Source: Bacillus sp. J33
Lineage (GTDB): Bacteria > Bacillota > Bacilli > Bacillales > Cytobacillaceae
DNA length: 64,000 nucleotides
Direction of reading: 5' to 3'
NCBI RefSeq assembly: GCF_000518885.1
Contig: NZ_JAEL01000003.1
Location: 87,992-151,991 of the forward strand
The notes under the pieces were generated by a model. The model searched no databases. It saw nothing but the letters and a program-made list of their open reading frames with translations, and was not told the DNA's origin. Positions 27,643 to 35,617 of this stretch are shown piece after piece. The first letter of the stretch is position 1. Each line of letters opens with the position of its first letter. The position numbers and the translations under genes were made by a program.

Positions 27643-27774
27643 TTACTTTCGATGTTCTCTTTGGGCTTTTAATGCTATTTTCTCAAGTCCATTTTCTCTG
27701 TCATCCGCAAATTCTACATCTTTTGGAAGTGCCTTGTTCCTTTGGTCAGACTGATTCTTCTTGTTTTTCGCCAT
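27643..27774 (-). CDS. Small hydrophilic protein, YfhD-like
   Basis: A 43-residue protein rich in Lys, Asn, Gln and Glu (MAKNKKNQSDQRNKALPKD, then VEFADDRENG). The start at 27774 has GGTGGTGA 5 nt upstream; the frame extends further but without a better site. The pattern of a basic Asn/Lys-rich opening followed by DVEFADD recalls the short Bacillus YfhD proteins, some of which are sporulation-linked. The resemblance is by eye only. Confidence 0.55.
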   Translation of the reverse strand: MAKNKKNQSDQRNKALPKDVEFADDRENGLEKIALKAQREHRK

Positions 27775-28034
27775 GATTTCACCACCCTTGCCGTTTGTTA
27801 GGCCATATCTCCATAGATGCCCTTTCTCTGCTTTTGGCACCCGCGGTTTTAGTTTGCTTTCTTTTGTTCAAGCTATGCCAGTTGGTTTTCTGATTCAACT
27901 AACCCTGTCCTCTATTAAAAGAAAAGCTGTATTATTAGTACTGGTAAATTAGCATGTTGGCTTTCGGTCAAGAAGCTCGCTTCATCGGGAGTATATTGCA
28001 CAGCTGTTTGTAGAAACCCCATTAAGTTTATTTA

Positions 28035-28063
28035 TTGAACAAAGTATTAGTAAACGGTATAAT
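28035..28063 (+). promoter_or_regulatory. SigA-type promoter of the merR-like gene
   Basis: TTGAAC (28035-28040), a 17-nt spacer, and TATAAT (28058-28063). The perfect 12-bp palindrome TATCACGTGATA (28069-28080) sits at the expected transcription start and may be an operator. Confidence 0.7.
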
Positions 28064-28074
28064 TAAAGTATCAC

Positions 28075-28497
28075 GTGATAGTTAGGAGGGGAGATAATGG
28101 GGCTGAGAAGTTAAGAATTGGGGAGTTAGCTGAAAAAGCGCAGGTTACTAAAAGGACGATTGACTATTATACGAACCTCGGGTTACTTAAAGCGGAACGT
28201 TCCTCTTCAAATTATCGCTATTATGACATCTCCTCAATAGATCGAATTGCTTTCATTGAACAATGTAAAAAAGAGGGCATGTCACTTGAAGAAATTAAAA
28301 AGAAGGTTATCGGCCGGTTTTCTGAAGAGGTGGATGTTCTTGAACTCCGCTTGAAAATTCAAGGATTGGAGAAAGACGTTACAAAGGCTCTTAATCAGCT
28401 AAAAGAAAATGACCCAGATAAATATGAGGAATTCAAAAAAAATATTTCACCTGAGAGCTTATCGTTAATACAGTCTTTACTTTTATTATTTAGTTAA
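28075..28497 (+). CDS. MerR-family regulator with displaced start
   Basis: A MerR-type regulator of about 130 residues: winged helix (LRIGELAEKAQVTKRTIDYYTNLGLLKAERSSSNYRYYD) and a C-terminal coiled coil (about 85-125). The open frame begins at GTG 28075, which has no ribosome site and is only a few bases from the expected transcription start. The good site (TAGGAGGGGAGATA) leads to ATG 28097, which is out of frame by one: it reads ATG GGG CTG AGA AGT TAA. One more G in the GGGG run would give M-G-A-E-K-L-R-I-G, the expected N terminus. So this is a frameshift, sequencing error or atypical start. Confidence 0.7.
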   Translation: MIVRRGDNGAEKLRIGELAEKAQVTKRTIDYYTNLGLLKAERSSSNYRYYDISSIDRIAFIEQCKKEGMSLEEIKKKVIGRFSEEVDVLELRLKIQGLEKDVTKALNQLKENDPDKYEEFKKNISPESLSLIQSLLLLFS

Positions 28498-28514
28498 CAC
28501 TGGAGGAAAGATAT

Positions 28515-28842
28515 ATGTTGTTTCACCCTATGGATTTTCTGATCTTTTTAGCATTGGGGATTTCTATTGGGGCACAATTCAGTGATCGGGGTTGGTATCG
28601 TCCTTTTCTCAGCAGCGGTTGTTTTTCAATTAATAACCCTGCCGGTTGAATTTGATGCAAGTAAGCGTGCCAGAAATTTAATGCTGGCTGAGGGGATCCT
28701 TTATAACGATGAGGAGCAGGGTGTTAGAAAAGTACTGAATGCTGCAGCACTAACATATGTTGCCGCAGCGCTTATCTCCTTATTTGAACTAATTAAGTTT
28801 GTTATGATTTTCATTCAGGGAAATCAGGCAGAAGAAGGCTAA
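28515..28842 (+). pseudogene. yugP: yugP-like zinc metallopeptidase with internal deletion
   Basis: ATG 28515 (GGAGGAAAG upstream) opens with MLFHPMDFLIFLALGISI, the N terminus of YugP-type membrane peptidases. After GAQF the frame runs into unrelated residues and stops at 28649. In the next frame, from about 28590, the YugP C terminus appears: IGVGIVLFSAAVVFQLITLP, then VEFDASKRARNLMLAEG and LNAAALTYVAAALISLFELIKF. The middle, roughly 110-120 residues of a protein normally near 225, is missing, including the HExGH zinc site, and the frame is shifted at the join. It cannot be a peptidase. The C-terminal part alone might be made from TTG or GTG starts. Confidence 0.8.
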
Positions 28843-28892
28843 ATGATTAAAACTTTAGGAGGTGTATGTCTTACTCGCAGTAAGACTGCCCA

Positions 28893-30188
28893 TTGACAAC
28901 CGTTAATTTATTATTAATTGCTTTATTAATTGCTTTAACTGCATTCTTTGTAGCAACAGAATTTGCCATTGTAAAAGTGCGAATGTCAAGAATTGACCAG
29001 CTCATAACAGAAGGTAAAAAAGGAGCTGTTCAGGCAAAAAGAGTCGCTTCACATTTGGATGAATATCTTTCAGCCTGCCAGCTGGGAATTACGATCACTG
29101 CGTTAGGTTTGGGATGGCTTGGGGAGCCGACGGTAGAAAAGCTGCTGCACCCCTTGTTCGAGTATTTAAATCTAAATGAATCACTTACCCATCTACTATC
29201 GTTTGGTATCGCTTTTGCTTTAGTAACCTTCCTTCACGTAGTAGTTGGGGAACTTGCTCCAAAAACAATTGCCATTCAAAAAGCAGAAGCTGTTACGTTA
29301 GCGTTTGCTGTCCCGATTATCGGGTTCTATAAAATTATGTATCCTTTTATTTGGTTTTTAAATGGATCAGCCCGTGTTCTTGTTGGGCTCTTTGGTTTAA
29401 AGCCAGCTTCCGAACATGAAGTGGCACATTCTGAGGAAGAGCTGCGCATCCTTCTCTCCGAAAGCTATAAAAGCGGGGAAATCAATAAAAATGAATTAAA
29501 GTATATGAATAACATTTTTGAATTCGATGAAAGAATCGCTAAAGAAATCATGGTGCCGAGAACGGAAATGGTTTCCATTTCGATTGAGGATACTTTAGAC
29601 GATATCATGAATATTATCCAAACCGAAAATTACACAAGATACCCTGTAGTAGATGGAGATAAAGATAATATTCGCGGCTTTATTAATGTAAAAGAGTTCC
29701 TAACAGCTAGCTTAACAAGCAGAACTAGCTTGGAAAAATTAAATCTGGAATCGTTTATTAACCCTGTGATCCAAGTAATTGAAACGGTTCCAATCCATGA
29801 TCTTCTTGTAAAAATGCAAAAAGAGCGAACCCATATTGCGATTCTGATGGATGAATACGGCGGAACATCAGGATTAGTCACAGTTGAAGATATACTCGAA
29901 GAAATAGTCGGAGAAATCCGGGACGAATTTGATGAAGACGAAATACCTGAAATCAGAAAGTTAAACGACAATCATTATATTCTGGATTCCAAGCTGCTTA
30001 TTGAGGATGTCAATAATCTGTTGGGAACGGATTTTGAACACGAAGACGTCGATACAATTGGCGGATGGTTCCTGACTCAAAATATGGATGCAGAGATAGG
30101 AACTGAAATAAAGATTGAAGGCTATACGTTTAAAGTGCATGAAAAAGACGGACATCAATTGCATTATTTAGAAGTAATAAAAGGATAA
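28893..30188 (+). CDS. CNNM/CorC-type (hemolysin family) membrane protein
   Basis: A 431-residue protein with an N-terminal DUF21/CNNM membrane domain (four segments, about 1-165; [31 protein letters not shown]), two CBS domains (about 205-330; [41 protein letters not shown]) and a CorC_HlyC transporter-associated domain (about 345-430). Members have been linked to Mg2+ or Co2+ export and stress tolerance. The start is TTG, with the AGGAGGTG ribosome site 28 nt upstream; a 6-bp hairpin and a five-codon reading frame lie between them, which is unusual. Confidence 0.9.
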   Translation: MTTVNLLLIALLIALTAFFVATEFAIVKVRMSRIDQLITEGKKGAVQAKRVASHLDEYLSACQLGITITALGLGWLGEPTVEKLLHPLFEYLNLNESLTHLLSFGIAFALVTFLHVVVGELAPKTIAIQKAEAVTLAFAVPIIGFYKIMYPFIWFLNGSARVLVGLFGLKPASEHEVAHSEEELRILLSESYKSGEINKNELKYMNNIFEFDERIAKEIMVPRTEMVSISIEDTLDDIMNIIQTENYTRYPVVDGDKDNIRGFINVKEFLTASLTSRTSLEKLNLESFINPVIQVIETVPIHDLLVKMQKERTHIAILMDEYGGTSGLVTVEDILEEIVGEIRDEFDEDEIPEIRKLNDNHYILDSKLLIEDVNNLLGTDFEHEDVDTIGGWFLTQNMDAEIGTEIKIEGYTFKVHEKDGHQLHYLEVIKG

Positions 30189-30196
30189 ACTTTCAG

Positions 30197-30231
30197 GAGC
30201 CATGGGTCGAATGATCCCTGGCTCTTTTTTT
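30197..30231 (+). terminator. Terminator of the CNNM-type gene
   Basis: GAGCCA...GGGTC pairs with GATCC...TGGCTC, followed by seven T. Confidence 0.8.
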
Positions 30232-30453
30232 ACCACTGTGAAAGTATTGCTGTAAGCTGTATAAAAGCTCTTTCCTCATCTATTCTAGTTCTTCAACTTT
30301 TTCTGCGAAAATTAGCTTAAGTTCAAATGGCTGTAAGATTCAAATCTCTATAGCATTCTCTCGCTTTCTTATTAATGCCCCCTTTGTTTTTAAACAGAAT
30401 CCCCGTGAACAAAATGAACAAAATAGCCAAAAAGATTTTTATGCAGGATATTT

Positions 30454-30467
30454 TGAAAACGATTACA
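30454..30467 (+). promoter_or_regulatory. cre site (CcpA) upstream of the second tct operon
   Basis: TGAAAACGATTACA matches all 14 positions of TGWAANCGNTNWCA. It lies 69 nt before tctC, in the promoter region, consistent with catabolite repression when sugars are available. Confidence 0.8.
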
Positions 30468-30535
30468 TTTTTATTTTTCTGACTTATTATAGCGTTTAAG
30501 GATGGAAAAATGAATGAAACAGAGGGGGATAAAGG

Positions 30536-31540
30536 ATGAAAAAATTATTGGGTACAGCAGCTGCTTTAATCATGCTTGTGACTGCTGGCTGTTCGAGTCA
30601 ATCAGGCGGAAATACGAGTGCAAACGGGGAATGGGCACCTTCACAGCCAATTGAAATTACGGCACCTGCAGGACCTGGCGGCGGCTGGGATACAACTGCA
30701 AGGATGGTTTCACAAGTATTTGAACAGGAAAAAATCATTGATAAGCGCTTGCCGGTCGTCAATAAGGCTGGCGGTGGAGGAGCGATTGGATGGGCTTATG
30801 TCGCCGGGAAAGACGGAAGCCCGCACCATATGTTTGTTGGATCACCTCCATTAGTGCTGGTGCCTTTAAATGGACAATCTGAATATGGCTATGATGACTT
30901 TACACCCATTGCGAATGTTATAGCTGATTACGGTGCATTCGTTGTGAAGGCGGATGCAAAATGGGACAATCTGAACGAATTATTTGAAGATATGAAAAAG
31001 GATCCGGCCAGTGTGAGTGTTATCGGAACTTCCTCTCCAGGAAGCATGGACCATATGCAATTTGTCAAAATTGCCAAAGCAGCCGGAGTGGATGTTACAA
31101 AGATTAAATATATCTCAGATCCTGATGCAGGCGGATTGACGGCTGTTCTGAATGGAAGTGTTGATGTCTATACAACAGGGGTAGCTGAAACGATTGAACA
31201 AGTACGGGCAGGCAAAATTAAAGTTCTTGGCATTACATCTGAAGAGAGATTGGAAGGCGAGGTTTTATCTGAATTCCCGACTGCCAAAGAACAGGGAATT
31301 GACGAAACATTCATTAACTGGAGAGGCTTCTTCGGACCTCCAAACATGGATCCTGCCGCTGTAAAATACTATGAGGAAAAATTCAAAGAGCTGAATGACT
31401 CGCCAGCATGGGATGAAATCCGCAAAAAATATGGCTGGGGAGAGCTGTATATGGACAGTGAAGAGTACAGTGAATTCTTAAAGAATGAAGCGAAAGAAAT
31501 GGAAGCCCTTCTGGAAGAATTAGGACTGGCTCGAAATTAA
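30536..31540 (+). CDS. tctC: Tripartite tricarboxylate transporter, substrate-binding lipoprotein TctC (second system)
   Basis: A 334-residue TctC-family receptor with a signal peptide and lipobox VTAGCSS, followed by WAPSQPIEITAPAGPGGGWDTTAR, the family ligand loop. The GPGGGWD form of this loop differs from the PFGEGSASD form of the first system, so the two systems probably bind different carboxylates. ATG has GAGGGGGATAAAGG upstream. A perfect cre site precedes the operon, and it may be a target of the CitST-like pair encoded 3.8 kb upstream; that link is inference. Confidence 0.93.
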   Translation: MKKLLGTAAALIMLVTAGCSSQSGGNTSANGEWAPSQPIEITAPAGPGGGWDTTARMVSQVFEQEKIIDKRLPVVNKAGGGGAIGWAYVAGKDGSPHHMFVGSPPLVLVPLNGQSEYGYDDFTPIANVIADYGAFVVKADAKWDNLNELFEDMKKDPASVSVIGTSSPGSMDHMQFVKIAKAAGVDVTKIKYISDPDAGGLTAVLNGSVDVYTTGVAETIEQVRAGKIKVLGITSEERLEGEVLSEFPTAKEQGIDETFINWRGFFGPPNMDPAAVKYYEEKFKELNDSPAWDEIRKKYGWGELYMDSEEYSEFLKNEAKEMEALLEELGLARN

Positions 31541-31548
31541 GTTTAAAA

Positions 31549-31583
31549 GAAAGATAGGACACCTATTAGCTGTTCTATCTTTC
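31549..31583 (+). terminator. Intercistronic hairpin between tctC and tctB (second operon)
   Basis: GAAAGATAG pairs with CTATCTTTC around a 17-nt loop. Its position matches the hairpin in the first tct operon, although the sequence differs. Confidence 0.6.
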
Positions 31584-31607
31584 ATTCTATAAAAAGAGGT
31601 GAATGGA

Positions 31608-32066
31608 ATGCTTACAAGAATTAATCAAAAAATGGCACTCATCCTCGCAGCTATTGCAGGAGTTTACTTGATTTTAAGCTTCAGCCTGCCGAAATATCCG
31701 AATGCCATCATCGATGCTGACGTTGTCCCTAAGGGGCTCGGGTTCCTATTATTATTTTTCGCCATCCTGTTATTTTTTGATAAGAAGGAAGAAACGGAAG
31801 CGGAAAAGCAAAAGAGAAGCATAAGCAAAAACAATGTATTGGTGCTGCTGGCTGTACTGGCATTTATTTTAATTTATATATCATTGCTTGAATTTCTTGG
31901 ATTTTTAATTATGACAACGCTATTTATTTTCTGCTGTTCATTATTTCTGGGGTATAAAAAGCATCTTGCCAATGGAATTGTGTCTGTTGTTTTTTCGATG
32001 GCGATTTATGGGCTGTTCAATTATTTGCTTCGCATTAATCTTCCAGCGGGCATTATTCCATTATAA
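31608..32066 (+). CDS. tctB: Tripartite tricarboxylate transporter small membrane subunit TctB (second system)
   Basis: A 152-residue four-helix membrane protein in the TctB position and of TctB size, with DADVVPKGLGFLLLFFAILLFF near residue 35-56, the equivalent of the GPAGFP region of the first copy. ATG 31608 has GAGGTG 6 nt upstream; the GTG nine bases earlier is inside the ribosome site. It ends 14 nt before tctA, the same spacing as in the first operon. Confidence 0.87.
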   Translation: MLTRINQKMALILAAIAGVYLILSFSLPKYPNAIIDADVVPKGLGFLLLFFAILLFFDKKEETEAEKQKRSISKNNVLVLLAVLAFILIYISLLEFLGFLIMTTLFIFCCSLFLGYKKHLANGIVSVVFSMAIYGLFNYLLRINLPAGIIPL

Positions 32067-32080
32067 GAGGAGGGAAGAGC

Positions 32081-33598
32081 ATGGATGCATTTCAAGGGTT
32101 AATGTCAGGGTTTCAGGTTGCATTTAGTTTGCAGGGAATCCTGTTTGTATTTATTGGTGTATTTGTAGGGACCTTCATCGGGATGATGCCAGGCCTCGGG
32201 CCAATCAGTGCGATTGCCATCATGATTCCGATTACCTACAGCATGGATCCGACCGTTGCTTTAGTAATGATGGCGGGAGTGTATTACGGGGCGATATTTG
32301 GAGGATCGAGTTCTTCGATTCTCTTAAATGCACCAGGTGTCGCCGGAACGGTTGCAACTGCTTTTGACGGCTATCCAATGGCCCAGCAGGGAAAAGCCGG
32401 CAAAGCGCTTGCGATTGCGGCGATTGCTTCTTTTACAGGCGGTACTGTGAGTGTTATTCTGCTTATGCTGTTCACGCCGCTGCTGTCAGCTGTGGCAGTT
32501 TCATTTGGCCCGGCCGAGTATTTTGCACTTATGTTTATGGGGCTGACAGCGATCGCCAGTTTGTCAGATGGATCCACGATTAAAGCGTTTATTTCTGCAA
32601 CATTGGGATTTATCGTCGTTACAATCGGAATTGACAGCCAAACAGGTACAAGCCGTTTTACATTTGGCAATCCCAATTTGCTTGAAGGAATAGACTTTCT
32701 AGTTATCGCCCTTGGACTATTTGCTTTGGCTGAGGTTTGCACACTGGTAATGAATAGAAAAGACAATTCCATGAGCGATAATAAAGAATTAGGAAGCTTG
32801 AAAATCTCCAAGCAGGATATGAAGGAAATGAGCGGGCCGATGACAAGGCAATCATTTTTAGGCTTTATTATTGGTGTTCTGCCTGGAGCAGGGGCAACCA
32901 TCGCTTCATTTATTGCTTATATTATGGAGAAGAAGCTGGCAAAGCGCCCAGAAGAATTCGGAAAAGGATCTGTCAAGGGGCTGGCAGCACCTGAGACTGC
33001 CAATAATGCGGCTACCGGCGGAGCGTTTGTGCCGCTCTTAAGTTTAGGGATCCCGGGATCAGGCACAACAGCCGTTTTATTGGGAGCGTTTTTAGTATTA
33101 GGCGTACAGCCAGGGCCATTATTAATTCAAGATCGGCCGGAAGTATTCTGGGGAATCATTGCGAGTATGTATGTCGGCAACATCTTTTTATTAATTCTTA
33201 ACCTGCCTTTGATTCCTTACATTGCAAAAGTGCTGAGAATTCCAAGGCCGCTATTAATCTCACTCGTTATAATTTTCAGTTTGATAGGGGTATATGCGAT
33301 CAGCTTTAATACATTCGATTTGTACCTTCTGGTTGCATTCGGGATTATCGGATTCCTGATGAGAATGTTTTCGTTTCCGGCAGCTCCATTTATTCTGGCC
33401 TTTATTCTAGGGGGAATGATGGAACAAGCCTTAAGGCAGACATTAACGATTTCAAACGGCAGCCTATCCATCTTCCTGGATAAGCCGATCGCCTTAACGC
33501 TTATTATCATCAGCTTGCTGACAATTTTGGTTCCGCTGTTTACAAAAAAGAAGAAATACGCAGCAGCAAGTCCGGAACAGAATAAAAATATTAGCTAA
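32081..33598 (+). CDS. tctA: Tripartite tricarboxylate transporter large membrane subunit TctA (second system)
   Basis: A 505-residue permease of the TctA family with about 12 helices. Signature stretches are FIGMMPGLGPISAIAIMIPITY and ILLNAPGVAGTVATAFDGYP in the first half, and GVLPGAGATIASFIAYIMEK with LAAPETANNAATGGAFVPLL in the second. It is collinear with the first TctA but clearly diverged, so the two are old paralogues rather than a recent duplication. AGGAGGG ribosome site 7 nt before ATG. No obvious strong terminator follows directly. Confidence 0.93.
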   Translation: MDAFQGLMSGFQVAFSLQGILFVFIGVFVGTFIGMMPGLGPISAIAIMIPITYSMDPTVALVMMAGVYYGAIFGGSSSSILLNAPGVAGTVATAFDGYPMAQQGKAGKALAIAAIASFTGGTVSVILLMLFTPLLSAVAVSFGPAEYFALMFMGLTAIASLSDGSTIKAFISATLGFIVVTIGIDSQTGTSRFTFGNPNLLEGIDFLVIALGLFALAEVCTLVMNRKDNSMSDNKELGSLKISKQDMKEMSGPMTRQSFLGFIIGVLPGAGATIASFIAYIMEKKLAKRPEEFGKGSVKGLAAPETANNAATGGAFVPLLSLGIPGSGTTAVLLGAFLVLGVQPGPLLIQDRPEVFWGIIASMYVGNIFLLILNLPLIPYIAKVLRIPRPLLISLVIIFSLIGVYAISFNTFDLYLLVAFGIIGFLMRMFSFPAAPFILAFILGGMMEQALRQTLTISNGSLSIFLDKPIALTLIIISLLTILVPLFTKKKKYAAASPEQNKNIS

Positions 33599-33709
33599 TT
33601 CAGAAAACACCATCTCCTTGTACAGTTTTTTCCGGAAACTCGTTTACCCAAAAGCATAGCGGGAATGGACGTAATGGAACCATAATACTGGAAAAGGAGA
33701 TGACAATAC

Positions 33710-34009
33710 ATGAAATATAAAAAGTTAATGCTATCTGTCCCATTAAGTGCAGGATTATTGCTGGCAGGCTGCGGAGCCGATGAACAGGAGCCGCCGCCGG
33801 AAACAGAAGATGTGGAATTGGAACAGAATGAAATGGAAGAAAACAATACGGAGAATGAGCCGCAAGATCCGGGTACAACAGATGATGCTGAAATGCAGGA
33901 CCCTGGCACAGATGAAGAAGCTCCAGCCGATGAAGGCAGCATGGATGGCACCGGTGAAGGTACCGAATCCGATATGGAAATGAATGAAGAAACAACTGAT
34001 GAAAACTAG
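33710..34009 (+). CDS. Small, highly acidic lipoprotein
   Basis: A 99-residue protein with a signal peptide and lipobox (LLLAGCG, cysteine at residue 21). The rest is a low-complexity acidic tail of Glu, Asp, Pro, Gly, Thr and Met with the imperfect repeat QDPGTTDDAEMQDPGTDEEA. Such tails are disordered and could bind cations; no family is recognised. Ribosome site AAAAGGAGATGA. A complementary CATCTCCTT lies about 80 nt upstream (33611-33619) and could fold onto that site. Terminator at 34052. Overlapping open frames on both strands here come from the biased composition. Confidence 0.8.
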   Translation: MKYKKLMLSVPLSAGLLLAGCGADEQEPPPETEDVELEQNEMEENNTENEPQDPGTTDDAEMQDPGTDEEAPADEGSMDGTGEGTESDMEMNEETTDEN

Positions 34010-34051
34010 GCTGCTGCCCTAAAAGCTATCATACAATTGAATAAATAATAA

Positions 34052-34080
34052 AAGCGTCTGTCTGCTGGCAGACGTTCTTT
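34052..34080 (+). terminator. Terminator of the acidic lipoprotein gene
   Basis: AAGCGTCTG pairs with CAGACGTTCTT (one bulge), with A- and T-rich flanks. Confidence 0.75.
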
Positions 34081-34092
34081 ATTGAGAGAAAT

Positions 34093-34124
34093 GTAAAGTT
34101 CCCTTTACGTAAAGCTGCCTTTAC
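34093..34124 (+). promoter_or_regulatory. Twin palindromic operator upstream of the Xre regulator
   Basis: Two abutting 16-bp palindromes, GTAAAG-TTCC-CTTTAC (34093-34108) and GTAAAG-CTGC-CTTTAC (34109-34124), have identical arms and different 4-nt centres. They lie 33 nt before the regulator start, so autoregulation is likely. Confidence 0.75.
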
Positions 34125-34156
34125 TTTAGGCTAGTAGATAGAATGAGGTGAAAGAG

Positions 34157-34360
34157 TTGAAAAACAATTTAGTCGAGTTTAGAAAGAAGCATGGCTTGTC
34201 CCAAGATCGGCTCGCCGATAAGCTCGGGGTTTCCAGACAAACCATTATATCAATCGAGAAGGGAAAGTATGATCCATCCCTTCCACTCGCATTTGAATTG
34301 GCCAGAACGTTTAACACTGCAATAGAAGAAATATTCATCTATGAAGGGAAGGAAGACTAG
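34157..34360 (+). CDS. Small Xre-family (HTH_3) regulator
   Basis: A 67-residue regulator that is almost only a helix-turn-helix: RKKHGLSQDRLADKLGVSRQTIISIEKGKYDPSLPLAFELA, then a short tail. Size and sequence resemble the YozG/YvaO-like stand-alone regulators that usually control an adjacent membrane protein. Start TTG 34157 with GAGGTG 7 nt upstream. The next gene follows 22 nt on in the same direction. The twin palindromes just upstream are the natural operator. Confidence 0.88.
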   Translation: MKNNLVEFRKKHGLSQDRLADKLGVSRQTIISIEKGKYDPSLPLAFELARTFNTAIEEIFIYEGKED

Positions 34361-34382
34361 GCTTACGAATAGAGGGGGAGCA

Positions 34383-34766
34383 ATGTTGAGAGATCAATTA
34401 CAAATTGCATATTTTATGTTTGGATTATTCTTTTTGGCGTTGAGCGGCTTTATCATTTTTGCAGGCATCATGGCAGATTCCGCCCCGCCATCAGGCTCTT
34501 ACATCATGGTTGGGATGACGGTCATGTGCTTTTGTTTAAGTTATCTTTACCCTCAATTCAAACAAAAGGATGAACGGATGAAACTAATCAGGCAAAAAGG
34601 AATGTTCGCTTCGTTCTGTGCCATGATGATGTATTTAATAGCCTTTAACATTGGGCTGCAGCTGGAGTTTTTTATATTAACATCAATCGAAGTTATCCAT
34701 ATTTTATCCACATTGCTGATTTGCACGGTGTTTTTATCGTTTGTTGTTTATTCGAGGATTTACTGA
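34383..34766 (+). CDS. Small membrane protein partner of the Xre regulator
   Basis: A 127-residue protein with four hydrophobic segments (about 8-30, 37-55, 74-95 and 103-123) and a charged loop after the second (PQFKQKDERMKLIRQKG). ATG 34383 has AGAGGGGG upstream. Co-transcription with a small Xre regulator is a common Bacillus arrangement for uncharacterised integral membrane proteins of the DUF2178-like kind; the exact family is uncertain and no function is assigned. Confidence 0.75.
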   Translation: MLRDQLQIAYFMFGLFFLALSGFIIFAGIMADSAPPSGSYIMVGMTVMCFCLSYLYPQFKQKDERMKLIRQKGMFASFCAMMMYLIAFNIGLQLEFFILTSIEVIHILSTLLICTVFLSFVVYSRIY

Positions 34767-34819
34767 TAAAGAGACCCTGTAAAAATTCAGTATTCTAGTT
34801 TTTTCGTCTCGCTTTTGGT

Positions 34820-34939
34820 AAGTTGACGATAAATGAGGTAAGTTGATGATATAACTCGAAAGTTGACGATATATAAGCGAAGTTGATGATATATCTCGGA
34901 AGTTGATGATATATAAGCTAAAAGTTAAGGATATATCTC
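34820..34939. repeat. 20-bp tandem array with alternating units
   Basis: Six consecutive units of 20 bp start at 34820, 34840, 34860, 34880, 34900 and 34920, each beginning AAGTTGAYGATA (the last AAAGTTAAGGATA). The second half of the unit alternates: ATATAAGC-type tails in units 3 and 5, ATATCTCG-type tails in units 4 and 6, with units 1 and 2 more diverged. The array is therefore also a 40-bp period. It is non-coding and AT-rich. Confidence 0.85.
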
Positions 34940-35045
34940 AAAAAAGCTGATAATCATTTAGCCAGCAGCTAAAACTTTGGAAAGTCTTTTCTGGTTTAAA
35001 AAGTTATATATCTTTTTCCAAGTCTATTGGTTCATTTGGATTTTT

Positions 35046-35291
35046 TTATGGTTCTTTTAGTATAGATTGTTGCTTTCTCCAAACGCTACCATTTTTATTA
35101 CTGTTATTATGTATGTTCCTGTGCACATAATCCGCATTCTTATGGGAAGGCCACTGACCTAAAAATGTAGCCAAAACCATAAAAACTCCACCAATTGCAA
35201 AACCAATCATATAGTGCCCGATGAAAAATAATACGAAAGAGCTTAGTACCATTATAATTAGTAACCCAGTTTTTATTTTTTTTTCTTTCAA
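35046..35291 (-). CDS. Putative small membrane protein
   Basis: An 81-residue protein with two hydrophobic segments (about 7-25 and 28-46) and a polar, Asn/His/Lys-rich tail. The start is TTG with a weak GGAA upstream, so both start and expression are uncertain. No family recognised. No terminator is visible at its 3' end. Upstream on the plus strand, 35292-35617 contains no supported gene. Confidence 0.45.
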   Translation of the reverse strand: MKEKKIKTGLLIIMVLSSFVLFFIGHYMIGFAIGGVFMVLATFLGQWPSHKNADYVHRNIHNNSNKNGSVWRKQQSILKEP

Positions 35292-35617
35292 TTGATTTCC
35301 AAAAATATGAAATTAATATCAATAATATAAAAGGACTTTATTTAAAAGAAGCAATCTAAAAAAACAGCCTTTTTTAAAATAATAGCTGGATTGAAGTCTT
35401 TTTTTATTGAAAAAAAACCTATCTCTAATAGAATCGTAGTATAGGAGGAATTATCTGTAAAAGTTGAGAATAACCTAATGGCGGAAAAAATGAAATTCAT
35501 ATTGGCAATTACGAAACGGCCCAGTCTTTTGGGCTGAGTTGATGGCGTATTTCAACAGGTGATCATTGAGTATAATCCGAAAACAATTTGGTAAACGAAA
35601 AGTAAAGGGTGGAGAAA

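Noticed and set aside
33595-33995. Long antisense frames opposite the acidic lipoprotein gene
   Set aside because: They result from the biased codon use of the Glu/Asp/Pro-rich sense gene; the sense frame has a signal peptide, lipobox and ribosome site.
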